Of a stretch of DNA of 64,000 bases, positions 33,901-41,595 are shown piece by piece. How positions within the stretch are numbered: the first letter of the stretch is position 1; each line of letters starts with the position of its first letter. This DNA is from Cellulomonas soli (GTDB lineage Bacteria > Actinomycetota > Actinomycetes > Actinomycetales > Cellulomonadaceae), in the NCBI RefSeq assembly GCF_013409305.1, contig NZ_JACBZJ010000001.1, forward strand, positions 1,860,001 to 1,924,000, written 5' to 3'. Both the position numbers and the translations under genes were made by a program. The notes under the pieces are model-generated. The model was not told where the DNA came from. It did not search any database and saw only the letters and a list, made by a program, of their open reading frames with translations.

Positions 33901-34335
33901 GTTCATCGGGTACAGCAGCAGCGCCTTGGTGCCCTGGACCCCTTGCCGCCGTGCCCGCCGCACGTGGTCGAGGATCGGGAAGAGGAACGCTTCCGTCTTG
34001 CCCGACCCGGTGCCCGTGGTCACCAGTGTCGGCGACGGTCGCCGGTCCACCCCGTCCCGGATCGATGCCAGTCGCGCGAACGCCTCGGCCTGGTGCCCGT
34101 ACGGGTGCGGCCCGCCGTACCACTCCAGCACCTCGCGCGGGTCTCGTTCGGCCGGCCGGAACGGCAGCCGCAGCCGCACGTACGGACCCTTGAACATGCC
34201 CGTCTCGGGGTCGGCGAGGAATCGGTCGAGGCCCGCGCGCGCGTCCGCGTCGGCCAGCGCGAACGTCGTGGTGAGGAAGTCCACGAGGCTCGTGCGGATC
34301 GACCCCGCCTGCACGGTGGGCAGCAGCTCGCTCAT
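27952..34335 (-). CDS. Giant DEAD/DEAH helicase-DUF1998 fusion with Vsr-like C-terminal domain
   Basis: 2127 residues. The N-terminal SF2 helicase has T-G-T-G-S-G-K-T (108-114), P-M-N-A-L-A-N-D-Q, D-E-F-H (237-240), S-A-T-L-G, and near residue 1080 Q-R-V-G-R-A-G-R. Further on are Cys clusters (C-P-x-C-G ... C-P-R-C near 1390; C-x-x-C ... W-C-P-H near 1520), and the DUF1998 hallmark C-x-F-E-N-R-L-A-C-H-R-C-L near 1665. Around 1780-1820 a segment R-P-D-F-V-L ... I-F-A-D-G-R-A-Y-H ... K-R-E-R-L resembles Vsr/DUF559 nucleases. This joins what DISARM encodes as separate DrmA and DrmB, or resembles DruE of Druantia. The ATG overlaps the DUF262 gene stop (ATGA). Confidence 0.8.
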   Translation of the reverse strand: MSELLPTVQAGSIRTSLVDFLTTTFALADADARAGLDRFLADPETGMFKGPYVRLRLPFRPAERDPREVLEWYGGPHPYGHQAEAFARLASIRDGVDRRPSPTLVTTGTGSGKTEAFLFPILDHVRRARRQGVQGTKALLLYPMNALANDQAQRLARILTTHAELSGITAALYVGEKGKPRTRVTAEGLITDRAVIRDDPPDILLTNYKMLDQLLLRQEDQNLWRRSALSLQYLVLDEFHTYDGAQGTDVAMLLRRLGLVLRSHWPDDAPVSEADRARPLGRVTPVATSATLGAQGDPAVMCAFAETVFGEPFADDAVITETRLPLDAWVGDARERAAALGVTPVDVDGRRAAELRAAVDDLGPDPAGADLARVVLTHLYEGDVAEAVAPSGQAPAALLTLTRAHPLVAALVRASGDAVALADLAAEVSAASTLEPAVWEAVVADVVAMLGHVRSVAGRDAVSTEVHLWVRELTRIDRAADARTEFRWGDDGPVVAESATDTLRPAFPAVYCRHCGRSGWMVLLNPVGRGLAGDDETIRREHSTRTGRTRALLHAPAEADDAELRGRPVEGLQWFHVRNRELLAAPPGDDDGDLRDGWVLPVLAVGTGDVDADKQAKDEVCPSCGQIDGIRFLGSAIATLLSVTLSTMFGSATLDAREKRALVFTDSVQDAAHRAGFVQARSHTVTFRAAVRAAVEDGAVTLDELVSRLLEQAGDDAFARHRLLPTDLADRESFAPFWQEPRLRAAPAGVRRRVRRRLELDTALEVGLSSRVGRTLELTGSLAVEVQAGSPAYLAAAGRSVLEGFAFQGALDGKGGVPDDATLVAWARGLLERMRTQGAIDHPWFRRYRQDDGARWSIWGGRPRHEGMPAFPAGRAAPGYPRIGPTLDKPTGLEPVTHAQSWFARWSGRVLGVTPRDGGALAKLLVERLARDGVLSEETSTTGARVYGIPQDRVLVLPAAAEDLAAKRHLLVCDVCQSTHPGSTGTVDQLEGRPCFSVRCPGTLGRATLEAGFYRRLYASPDMRRIVAREHTSLLTDDDRAAYEDAFKQAEQQPGDPNVLVATPTLEMGIDIGDLSAVMLSSLPRTVASYLQRVGRAGRLTGNALDLAFVTGRGDQLPRLGDPLSVINGEVRPPATYLQADEILRRQLTAHLADGLARDTSVPQPRAATAAIGSVEPGTYLGTLVTVAEQDPDGHVDRFVATFPADLPKDVVAGLRTWLRPTDGPATSPFAAHLAHASGRWQRTVEMLRHRLTAVDALLPTLEAAVALPAVTEDDKQALRSARAARSLTRGRLAELTGEYWIGVLEQHGVFPNYTLMDDGVTLDVGFSWMDPDTQQYETSHAEFRRGAGQAIRELAPGATFYASGWEIRIDAVDLGTEGSAVRPWRLCPTCGYATDVGEDGGERVVATCPRCGGTGIADTGQRYEVVELEHVTAEVRRDEAAITDRTDVRERARFQIPVAADIDPAHVVDRWFVEGVGLGCTYLRRVDLRWVNMGLPTLGGARWVAGNELQAGLFRVCAGCGKLDSDAGTNKPHEHRPWCPHRKAAEEHVRTVALTRTLQTQGLLLRLPYSVTIGDTFAVPSLAAALLLGLREHIGGHPDHLAVHVVKDPDATDGSDVHDAVLVHDVVPGGTGYLAELADPEHLHRLLSVAWQTVRDCECRFENRLACHRCLLPFALSGHVQKVSRASAERHLQRLLAVPDGGTADPSAWPITRDAPTQTATGDSVLEQELYRRLLERLGPKGLGLKITEVPGPRGNAARLTGGGREWVLAPQVDILGSRPDFVLSTAGVPQTAIFADGRAYHASAAHNRLADDSAKRERLRLAGHRVVAVTAGDLATAGPPTPDWYTAETTSRLIAASSTQASMSAYQDLGRSVIDQIVAWVADPSAADRRQVARGVPYYLLGGTGPGTGVVPTPPDIDLTQVAVDALTDAPPPTEPSARFVFVTRKGALACAVEHADAVTRVAVVLDDRAEAIDEAHADSWRRWLQLSNALDLRDWPTTITTVTAWQAAQATTGTVVPVEEPAPPATDDLPEEWRAAGELATPVERSVLAQLARQHVPVPVVGAEGPDGIVLDVAWPHAHVTLAVNPMSEEDRIDLRAAGWQVLDPRDIAAVVAAIGSPTREAGA

Positions 34336-36857
34336 GCCAGCACGTCCCGCAGGTCGGCCAGGCTGTCGCCCGCCTCGGTTCGCCAGAAGATCCAGCCGTT
34401 CACCGGGTAGTGGCAGACGGCGACTGCGGCGCTGGACGGTGAGGGGTGCACGTGACCGTCCTCGGCGCGCAGGCGTCCGTCGACCGTCAACTCGACCGTG
34501 ACCTTCTGGCCGTGGAACCAGCCGACCAGACGGGTTCCGGCCGGGAGAAGTCCTGCGTCGACGAGATCGACGACACGCGTCGTGCTGGTCACTCGCGTGC
34601 GGCGGTGGGATGGCAGGTCGTTCTCGTCATTCAGGTCGTGCTCCGTCGCGGGCAGCCGCTGGAGGACGACGCGTTCGGCCACCGTGTCGACGGCTGCGGC
34701 CTCCCAGCCGGCGTCGACGATCGCCCGGCACAGCGCCGAGCCCGCGTACCCGCGCCAGTGCTGGGAGTACGTCCGCGCTGACGGTGGCAAGGGCGCACCG
34801 AGGACGTCCTCGACCTGGTCGAACGACAGGCTCACCACGTCGGAGCCCTGCTCGTTCAGCCAGGCGCCGAACGCCTCGTACGCGCCCGGCACGTTGCGGA
34901 CGTGCCCCGCGCCCGCCGATGCAGCCTCGTTCTCGGCGGCCGCGCCCAGGTCGAGCGCGTCGTCAGGGGCTGAAGCCTCCTGCTCCTCCGGCTCCACTCG
35001 TTCGCCGGGGTCGACGTGCCTGCCCTCGGCGGGGCCCGGCCAGATGCGCAGCACGTCGTGCACCAGGAGGGCGGTGCGGCTGTCGATGTCGGCGTCCGTC
35101 CACGCGTGCTCGTGCCGTGCCACAAGACTGGCGCTGAGCTTGAGCTGGGCGTGCTCGAGCAGGTAGGTGCGCTTGCCGGTCGTGCCGAGGCCGCGCAACT
35201 GCGCTTCGTCGTCGCGCCACGGGCGGTTCGAGAGCGTGGGGTTGAGCCGGCCGCTGACGAGCGTGAGGTTGCCCAGCTGGTGCAGCCGCTCGTCGCGCTC
35301 GGCGACCAGGTCCGGGTCGTCGTCGAGGACGGCGGACCAGTGCTCGCGCCACGCCTGTGGCAGGACGTGCTCGATGGTGAGGTTGCGCGGGCACGGCAGT
35401 CCCTCGCCGAGCGGCCCGCGATGGTGGTCCTCCAGCGCCTCGAGGATCATCCGCATCCGCGGCCGCGTCAGCGTCCGGTACACGGGCGCGTCGAGCAGCG
35501 TCCCGGTGAGCGTGGCGTCGTCCGGCCAGACCCGCGAGGCGGAGGTCTGCTGCTCGAGGTAGGCGACGAGCACGTCGCCGGCGGTGGCGGTCGGCGCGTC
35601 ACGCAGCACCCGCAGGATGGCCAGGATGACGTTGTTGAGGTCCTTGCTGGTGGCGCGCACCAGGGCGCGCCGGACCAGCCAGCTCTCCAACGCACGCAGG
35701 GCGGTGTCGCGCTGCGCGACCGGCAGGTCCGCGGGGCTCTGCCGCATGAGCCAGAGCAGCACGGGGGAGACGACGGCCAGGTCCAGCGTCTGCACCACCC
35801 GGTACCGGAAGAGCGCGGGCACGCTGCCGTCCGGCAGGTCGTCGAGGTCGGCGTAGACGTGCGCGTCGTGCGCGATCTCCTCGAGGATCGGCACGAGGTC
35901 GACGTCGGGCGTAGCGAGCACCCGGTCGCGGAAGGTGGCGAACACCTGGTCGGTGGGCACCTCCTGCACCAGCCGCATGGTGAGCCAGTGGTGGAAGAAG
36001 ACGTCGAGGCGGGGGCGGAGCCGGCGGCCCTGCGTCTGCTGCTGGCGCCATTGGTCGGAGTCGAACTCCCGCCACAGCCGCCGGTACAGGTCCAGGACGT
36101 CGAGCCGGCGCTGCTCGGCGACCTGGAACACGAGGTTCTTGATGAGGTCGGCGGCCAGCAGGGGGCTGCCTCGGTGGTTGAGGGTCTCGAAGATCACCTG
36201 GGCGTTGTCGCCGGGCTCGAGGTCGATCACGACGAGTCGCAGGTGCTGAGCGAGCGCCTGCGTGAGCGCGTGCAGCCGTGCGCCCGTGTGCTCGGTGCCT
36301 TCGGCCTGCGCCCACGCCAGCGTGGACGCCGCGAAGTACCGGTGCGCGTGCACGATCAGCGCACCGCCCAGACCGTCCCCGTCGGCGGTGCGGCGCATGG
36401 CCGCGACAAATGCCGTCTGGTCGCGGTCCGTGGGCCAGACCTTGAAGACCTCGTCCGGTCGGCCCACGAGCGCACTGTTGTTGAGCACGAGGCTGTGCAG
36501 GCCGGCGGCGTCCTGCTCGATGCCGTGCTCGGCCACCACGCCCTGCACCGCGTCGAGCAGCAGCTGCAGCGTGGTGAGCCGCTGCTGCCCGTCGATCACA
36601 TGCCGTACGTCGATGAACCCGGTGGGCACGGTCTGCTGGTCGACGACGACCGCGCCGAGGAAGTGCGGGGAGACCTGCACGGGGCCGAACGCCACGGCGG
36701 GCGCCGCGAGCACCCGCTCGGCGAGCGTGCGCACGTCCTCCCAGAGCGGTTCCCACTGGGTGTCGCGCTCCCACACGTAGGGGCGCTGGAACAGCGGGAC
36801 GACGTAGCGCACCGAGTTGCCGAAGATCTCGGCGGGTGTGCGGGCGTTGGCCTTCAT
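34332..36857 (-). CDS. DUF262/HNH (GmrSD-like) protein with RAMA-like C-terminal domain
   Basis: 841 residues. The N-terminal DUF262 NTPase/ParB-like domain has F-Q-R-P-Y-V-W (23-29) and V-I-D-G-Q-Q-R-L-T-T-L (88-97). The central DUF1524 HNH nuclease has I-E-H-V-L-P-Q near 494 and N-L-T-L-V-S-G-R-L-N. After an acidic linker comes a small domain (V-V-S-L-S-F-D-Q-V-E, L-P-P-S-A-R) found appended to many nucleases. The last ~75 residues match RAMA: L-V-D-A-G-L-L-P-x-G-T, S-P-S-S-A-A-V-A-V, V-N-G-W-I-F-W-R. GmrSD enzymes cut modified DNA; RAMA is predicted to read methyladenine. Together with the adjacent methylase this suggests sensing of the host's own mark. Confidence 0.8.
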   Translation of the reverse strand: MKANARTPAEIFGNSVRYVVPLFQRPYVWERDTQWEPLWEDVRTLAERVLAAPAVAFGPVQVSPHFLGAVVVDQQTVPTGFIDVRHVIDGQQRLTTLQLLLDAVQGVVAEHGIEQDAAGLHSLVLNNSALVGRPDEVFKVWPTDRDQTAFVAAMRRTADGDGLGGALIVHAHRYFAASTLAWAQAEGTEHTGARLHALTQALAQHLRLVVIDLEPGDNAQVIFETLNHRGSPLLAADLIKNLVFQVAEQRRLDVLDLYRRLWREFDSDQWRQQQTQGRRLRPRLDVFFHHWLTMRLVQEVPTDQVFATFRDRVLATPDVDLVPILEEIAHDAHVYADLDDLPDGSVPALFRYRVVQTLDLAVVSPVLLWLMRQSPADLPVAQRDTALRALESWLVRRALVRATSKDLNNVILAILRVLRDAPTATAGDVLVAYLEQQTSASRVWPDDATLTGTLLDAPVYRTLTRPRMRMILEALEDHHRGPLGEGLPCPRNLTIEHVLPQAWREHWSAVLDDDPDLVAERDERLHQLGNLTLVSGRLNPTLSNRPWRDDEAQLRGLGTTGKRTYLLEHAQLKLSASLVARHEHAWTDADIDSRTALLVHDVLRIWPGPAEGRHVDPGERVEPEEQEASAPDDALDLGAAAENEAASAGAGHVRNVPGAYEAFGAWLNEQGSDVVSLSFDQVEDVLGAPLPPSARTYSQHWRGYAGSALCRAIVDAGWEAAAVDTVAERVVLQRLPATEHDLNDENDLPSHRRTRVTSTTRVVDLVDAGLLPAGTRLVGWFHGQKVTVELTVDGRLRAEDGHVHPSPSSAAVAVCHYPVNGWIFWRTEAGDSLADLRDVLA

Positions 36858-36885
36858 CGATCCCCCTGCGTGCGTGCCGCTGTCT

Positions 36886-39800
36886 TCATGCCGTGCGCTC
36901 CGCGAGTCGGCGCTCGAACTCCGCGTACGCGGCGCGCATGTCCGCCTCCCGGTCCAGCGTCACGAACGGCAGCTCGTACGTGTACTCGACCCCGCTGCCC
37001 GGGTGCACCGCGCTCCGCTCCGCCGCAGTGATCGCATCGCCCTTGCGCCGCCACACCTGCAGCACGCTCGTGGGCACGAGGCGCCCGTTGAGGTCGTAGA
37101 CGGACGATGTGCGGTCGTACCCCGCGAGGACCGCGAACTGCGTCCGATAGACCGTGCACAGCTCGTCCGCTGTGAGCCCGAGCGAGAGGGCGACGAGCGC
37201 GTCGATCTCCACCAGGGCGTCGCGGCGGTCGCCTGCGCGCCGGAGCGGAGTTTCGGCAGACCAGTCACGCCCGGGGTGGGCGAGACCGTCAGCGTTCCGC
37301 CATGGCCGCGCGATTGCCCATCGATCGCGTTGGGTCGAGTCGACCGCCCACCACAAGTCGGAGTACGCATCGGTCACGCAGTTCATGCGGAGATAGCGCA
37401 CAACAATCTCAGGCGCGAGCACGGAGTCCCGCGCCGTCGCCAGGCGTCGGATCGTTGACGGCAGGATCTCGGACTTCGGCGCCGCCCGGACGGAGAAGTC
37501 GGAGACGATCGAGGCGGTGTACGCGCCTGCGAGTGCGAGTTCGGCCAGTGACTCGTCCTCACTGACGCCGAACGAGGACACAGGGTGGACATGGGCGGCG
37601 CCGGGTGGGATCAGGGCCGCGATGAGGGTTCGTTCCCCCGTGTTCGCAGCCATGCGCCGCCAAGCCAGACGGTAGGAGTCGCGGGCGGGGAGGGGGTCGT
37701 CGGGGGTGCCCCAGTCGTCGTAGGCGCAGTCGTAGTCGTAGCGGTCGCCGGCGGGCTTGTAGGCCGTGACCGGGATGGCGTCGGGGGCGAGGGCCTCGAA
37801 GTCGGTGGGGGACCAGTCGAGGTGGTGCAGCATCGTCTTGTTCGGCGTCTTGTAGAGCGGGGTCGAGACGAACAGGTGCGGGCCCTGGAGGATGACGTCG
37901 TCCCACGAGTCGGGCGTGCCCCAACCGGTTTCGAAGTAGCCCTTCACTCGATCGTTCTTCTCGTGCCAGCCAGCGGAGAACTGCAGGCCTAGGTCGGCGA
38001 TGCGGGGAGCGCGGGCGAGCTTGTCAAGGGTGGCTGCTGCCGAGCCGTTCACGGCGTAGACCATGCGTGTCTCGGGCGCGGGCACGTCGGCGGTCTCCAG
38101 GACCGCGTGCCACGTTCGGAGTGTCTCCTCGGTGACGCGCGTGATGCGGGACCGGTGCGGACGCAGGTCCCAGTTGTCGTTCTCATCCTTCATTCCTGGC
38201 TCCGGGCCGTCGCCGTCGTGCTGGAGCGACCGGAGCGCAGAGTCCGGGTGGTACAGCCAGCAGGCCTGGACGAAGTCCACCCGGCCACGATCGCGACCAT
38301 GGACGGTAACGCCATAGTGCTTCTGGTGCTGGATCTCGAAGAGCTGCAACTCGTTGACGAAGTGCCAGTGTCGGCGCAGCCGGCGATAGAGGGCGCGCCG
38401 CAGCGGGCCGGCCTTCTCGTCGGTGAAGTGGGACTCCAGGTGGATGAGGGCCGCCATGCCGGTCGGGCTGGTATGGCGCCACATCTGCTCCATGAAGCAG
38501 CGGTACAGGTCCGGCTGCAGGCCCGCCAGGTGCGGGTACTGGCGCGGCGAGCCGACGAACGCGGCGGTGCAGGCGACCGCGGCCGTGCCGTCGACCACCA
38601 GGTCCGTCATACCCGGCAGGGCCAGGGTCTCGGCGCGCTTGAGCGCCACCTGGGCCTGCGTCGGCTTGACCGCGAGCTGCCACCACGGGTCGCCCTCGGC
38701 GAGCAGGGCATCCACGTCGGAACGGGGACGCACCCACGGCGGGTTGCCGACCTGCAGGTCGAACCCGCCGCGCAGGAACACCGAGGAGAAGTCGAGCTCC
38801 CAGTGGAAGAAGCCCTGCTCGGCGGCGACCCGCTCGCAGACCGCGAGCCACGGGTGGTCCCGCAGCACGTCGGCGACGGGGCGGGCGTCGGCGAACTTCA
38901 GGACCTGGTCCTCGACGTCCTCGAGCTCGTCCCACGTGGCGGCGTCGGTCAGGGTCTGGTTGCCAGGCAGGGAGCGGCGCTTGAGCTCCGGGGCGCGGCC
39001 CACCAGGCGCTGCAGGGCGTCGATCCACTGGTCCAGGCGCGGGGGAGTCACGTGCACGGCTTCGCCGTCGCGTTCGACCGTCGTGGCCCGCTCGGTCAGC
39101 GGCCAGAACCACAGGGCGCACCACGCGTCCATCACGCGGCGCAGGCGGCGGTACGCGCCGTCGGCGTCGGCGAGCGACCGCTCGACCGTCTCGCGGGTGA
39201 GAGCACCCGCCGGCTGGTCGTCCGTGCCCCACACCGGGACGGCGCGGCGCACACCCTGCTCGGCGATGTGCATGCGACGGGCCGCGACCTGCCACAGCAC
39301 CTCGACGCGGTACGCGATCTCCACCAAGGCGTCGGTCTGGGCCTTGGACGGCTTCGACCTCATGGTGCTGCGCCACTTCTTCAGGGCCAGCGTCGCGTCC
39401 GGGGCCAGGGTCACGGCCTCCTTCGCGTCCGCGGCGGCGCCCCAGCCGTCGGCGGGGAGCAGGAAGTGGTGCACGCCCACCGCGTGGCCGTCCAGCAGGG
39501 TGCTCAGGGGCGCGTCCGCGGGCACGGCCGAGAGCCACGACTTGTCCGTGATCTGGTCGCGGCGATACGTGGCGCGGCGGGCGCCGACCAGGGAGTTGCC
39601 GCGGCGCAGGTGCAGGCCGAACCACGGGGCATCGAGGCCCGCGACCATCGTGTCGAGCCACAACGAGATCTCCGCGAGCTCGACCGCCGTGGCGTTGAGG
39701 TCCACGCCGTACACGTTGTGCAACGCGATGAACGCCTTGACCCGCTGGAGCTCGCGCGGGTACGCGTCAGGGTCGATGCGCTCGCCGCGCTCGTCCTGCC

Positions 39801-41595
39801 GGCGGGCCAGGTACTGCTCGGCCAGCTGACGCACGGCCTCGATCGCGAAGGCCCCCGATCCCAGAGCCGGCTCGCACACCGTCAGCGCCAGCACATCCGC
39901 GGCCGACGTCGTGGTGCCGTCCTGGTCGAGCAGCTCCTCCAGGGCCTGGCCCACCGTGAACCGGGTCAGCACCTCGGGGGTGTAGTACGACGCGGACTGC
40001 TGCCGCTCCCGCCCAGCCAGCCGGTACACGAACGTGCCGCGCCGGTGCAGCACAGGCTGCATCTCGCCCGTCAGCTCGTCCGGCGTCCGCACGAAGTCCT
40101 TCTGCGCGATGCCCTCGATGCGGTCCGCCGGCACCACCCACGAGCCCTTGGACCCGTCGCCGTCCTTGGCGACCTCGTACAGGTCCTCCTCGGCGAAAAA
40201 ACCCGTGTACGACATGAGGCCCTCGTACACGGCACCGAGCTGGTTGATGCCCAGCTCGGCGTACGAGATGAAGCCCCGGTCCGCACCGCGGCGCTCCTTG
40301 CTCAGCAGCAGGTGCCCCAGCACCCGCTGCAGCGCACCGTTGCCCAGGCCCACCGCGTCGATGTGCGCGGTCGCCGCCGGTCCGAACAGGTCGGCGCGCA
40401 GGGCGTTGAACGTCAGACCCTCGTCGCGCAGGTCCTGCTCGCGCTGCGCCGCCGGCGCGTGCCCTCCGTCGACCAGGCGGAACAGCACCGCCAACGACTC
40501 GTGCAGGTGCGAGCCGTGCAGCGCCCGCTCCGAGGTCAACGGCACCTGCACCATCTCGCGCAGGCGGTCCAAGCCGTACCCGGCGTCGTACTCCGGCGCA
40601 CCCGTCGGCAGCACCCCCAGCTCCGGGGACGCCTCCGCGTACAACAGGAACAGGATCCGGTACAGGAACCGCAGCGACTGCGTGGCCAGCGGCTGCGCCT
40701 GCGCCTGCGGCAACGGCGGCAGACCCGCCCGCGCGCGGCGCCCGACCACGTCGTTCGCGAGGATCTCGATCGACAGCCGCACCCCGTCGCGCAGGTCCTG
40801 CGAGACGCCCACGGTGTGCTTGACCGACGCCTCCAGCACCTGGTCCCACCAGATGCCGCCGTCCGCGTCCGGGGCGACCGACGTCGAGCACAGGCACGCG
40901 AGCGCCCGGTCGATCTCGCCGCCGCGACGCCCGTCATTGCGCTCCGCCACCAGCTGCAGGTCCACCGCCAGGTAGCGGCCCTCGGCCCACCGGGCCCGCT
41001 CCGCCAGCAGCGCCCACCGGCCCGCCAGCACCAGCGCGTACGACGGGCCGTCGTCAGCGACGAACAGCTGCGACAGCAGGCGCGCCGCCGAGCGCGTCGG
41101 CTCGGCGTCCTCGTCCGCCGCAACCGGTGCACGCAGGGTCCGCGCGTCCTTGGACAGCAGGTCCTCGACCGTCGTCACCGGCAGCGCCTGCAGCACCGCC
41201 AGCGGCGCGTGCCCGGTGCTGCCCGGGGCGTGGATGCGTCGCAGAGGCCCGTCGCCCTCGGCCCGAAGCCCGTGCCCGTCGATCTCCAGCACGCCGACCA
41301 TCCGCCCGGCGACGGCGTCCGCGAGGTCGGCCAGGGCCGTCGTGTCGAGTGGCGCATCGTCGTCTCGCGCCTGCTCGGCCAGGGCCTCCACCTGCTGCGA
41401 CAGGTCCGCCCACGCGACCTGCAGCTCGCCGCGCGCCGCCACGAACCGGCTGCGCGGCGTCGGGCCGGCCTCGGCCTCCCACTCCTTGCGGCGCGCCAGC
41501 ACCAGCGCGTGGAACGACTGCGACGTCGCGTCCGAGGTGAAGAAGTGCTCCGAGATCCACGCCTCGCCGACCACGAACGCGTCCGACGCGCTCAC
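36886..41595 (-). CDS. Large N6-adenine DNA methyltransferase (DrmMI/PglX-like)
   Basis: 1569 residues. SAM-binding motif I is C-E-P-A-L-G-S-G-A-F (574-583), preceded by S-A-S-Y-Y-T-P-E-V-L, the start of many type IIG-like methylase cores; V-D-L-N-A-T-A-V-E-L-A follows; the catalytic motif is N-P-P-W (951-954). A long N-terminal region (1-530) and a target-recognition-like C-terminal region flank the core. There is no visible nuclease motif. GTG at 41595 overlaps the SNF2 gene stop by 3 bases, after GAGGAGG. In DISARM or BREX such a methylase marks self DNA; here the partner genes favour a DISARM-like setting. The site is unknown. Confidence 0.82.
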   Translation of the reverse strand: MSASDAFVVGEAWISEHFFTSDATSQSFHALVLARRKEWEAEAGPTPRSRFVAARGELQVAWADLSQQVEALAEQARDDDAPLDTTALADLADAVAGRMVGVLEIDGHGLRAEGDGPLRRIHAPGSTGHAPLAVLQALPVTTVEDLLSKDARTLRAPVAADEDAEPTRSAARLLSQLFVADDGPSYALVLAGRWALLAERARWAEGRYLAVDLQLVAERNDGRRGGEIDRALACLCSTSVAPDADGGIWWDQVLEASVKHTVGVSQDLRDGVRLSIEILANDVVGRRARAGLPPLPQAQAQPLATQSLRFLYRILFLLYAEASPELGVLPTGAPEYDAGYGLDRLREMVQVPLTSERALHGSHLHESLAVLFRLVDGGHAPAAQREQDLRDEGLTFNALRADLFGPAATAHIDAVGLGNGALQRVLGHLLLSKERRGADRGFISYAELGINQLGAVYEGLMSYTGFFAEEDLYEVAKDGDGSKGSWVVPADRIEGIAQKDFVRTPDELTGEMQPVLHRRGTFVYRLAGRERQQSASYYTPEVLTRFTVGQALEELLDQDGTTTSAADVLALTVCEPALGSGAFAIEAVRQLAEQYLARRQDERGERIDPDAYPRELQRVKAFIALHNVYGVDLNATAVELAEISLWLDTMVAGLDAPWFGLHLRRGNSLVGARRATYRRDQITDKSWLSAVPADAPLSTLLDGHAVGVHHFLLPADGWGAAADAKEAVTLAPDATLALKKWRSTMRSKPSKAQTDALVEIAYRVEVLWQVAARRMHIAEQGVRRAVPVWGTDDQPAGALTRETVERSLADADGAYRRLRRVMDAWCALWFWPLTERATTVERDGEAVHVTPPRLDQWIDALQRLVGRAPELKRRSLPGNQTLTDAATWDELEDVEDQVLKFADARPVADVLRDHPWLAVCERVAAEQGFFHWELDFSSVFLRGGFDLQVGNPPWVRPRSDVDALLAEGDPWWQLAVKPTQAQVALKRAETLALPGMTDLVVDGTAAVACTAAFVGSPRQYPHLAGLQPDLYRCFMEQMWRHTSPTGMAALIHLESHFTDEKAGPLRRALYRRLRRHWHFVNELQLFEIQHQKHYGVTVHGRDRGRVDFVQACWLYHPDSALRSLQHDGDGPEPGMKDENDNWDLRPHRSRITRVTEETLRTWHAVLETADVPAPETRMVYAVNGSAAATLDKLARAPRIADLGLQFSAGWHEKNDRVKGYFETGWGTPDSWDDVILQGPHLFVSTPLYKTPNKTMLHHLDWSPTDFEALAPDAIPVTAYKPAGDRYDYDCAYDDWGTPDDPLPARDSYRLAWRRMAANTGERTLIAALIPPGAAHVHPVSSFGVSEDESLAELALAGAYTASIVSDFSVRAAPKSEILPSTIRRLATARDSVLAPEIVVRYLRMNCVTDAYSDLWWAVDSTQRDRWAIARPWRNADGLAHPGRDWSAETPLRRAGDRRDALVEIDALVALSLGLTADELCTVYRTQFAVLAGYDRTSSVYDLNGRLVPTSVLQVWRRKGDAITAAERSAVHPGSGVEYTYELPFVTLDREADMRAAYAEFERRLAERTA

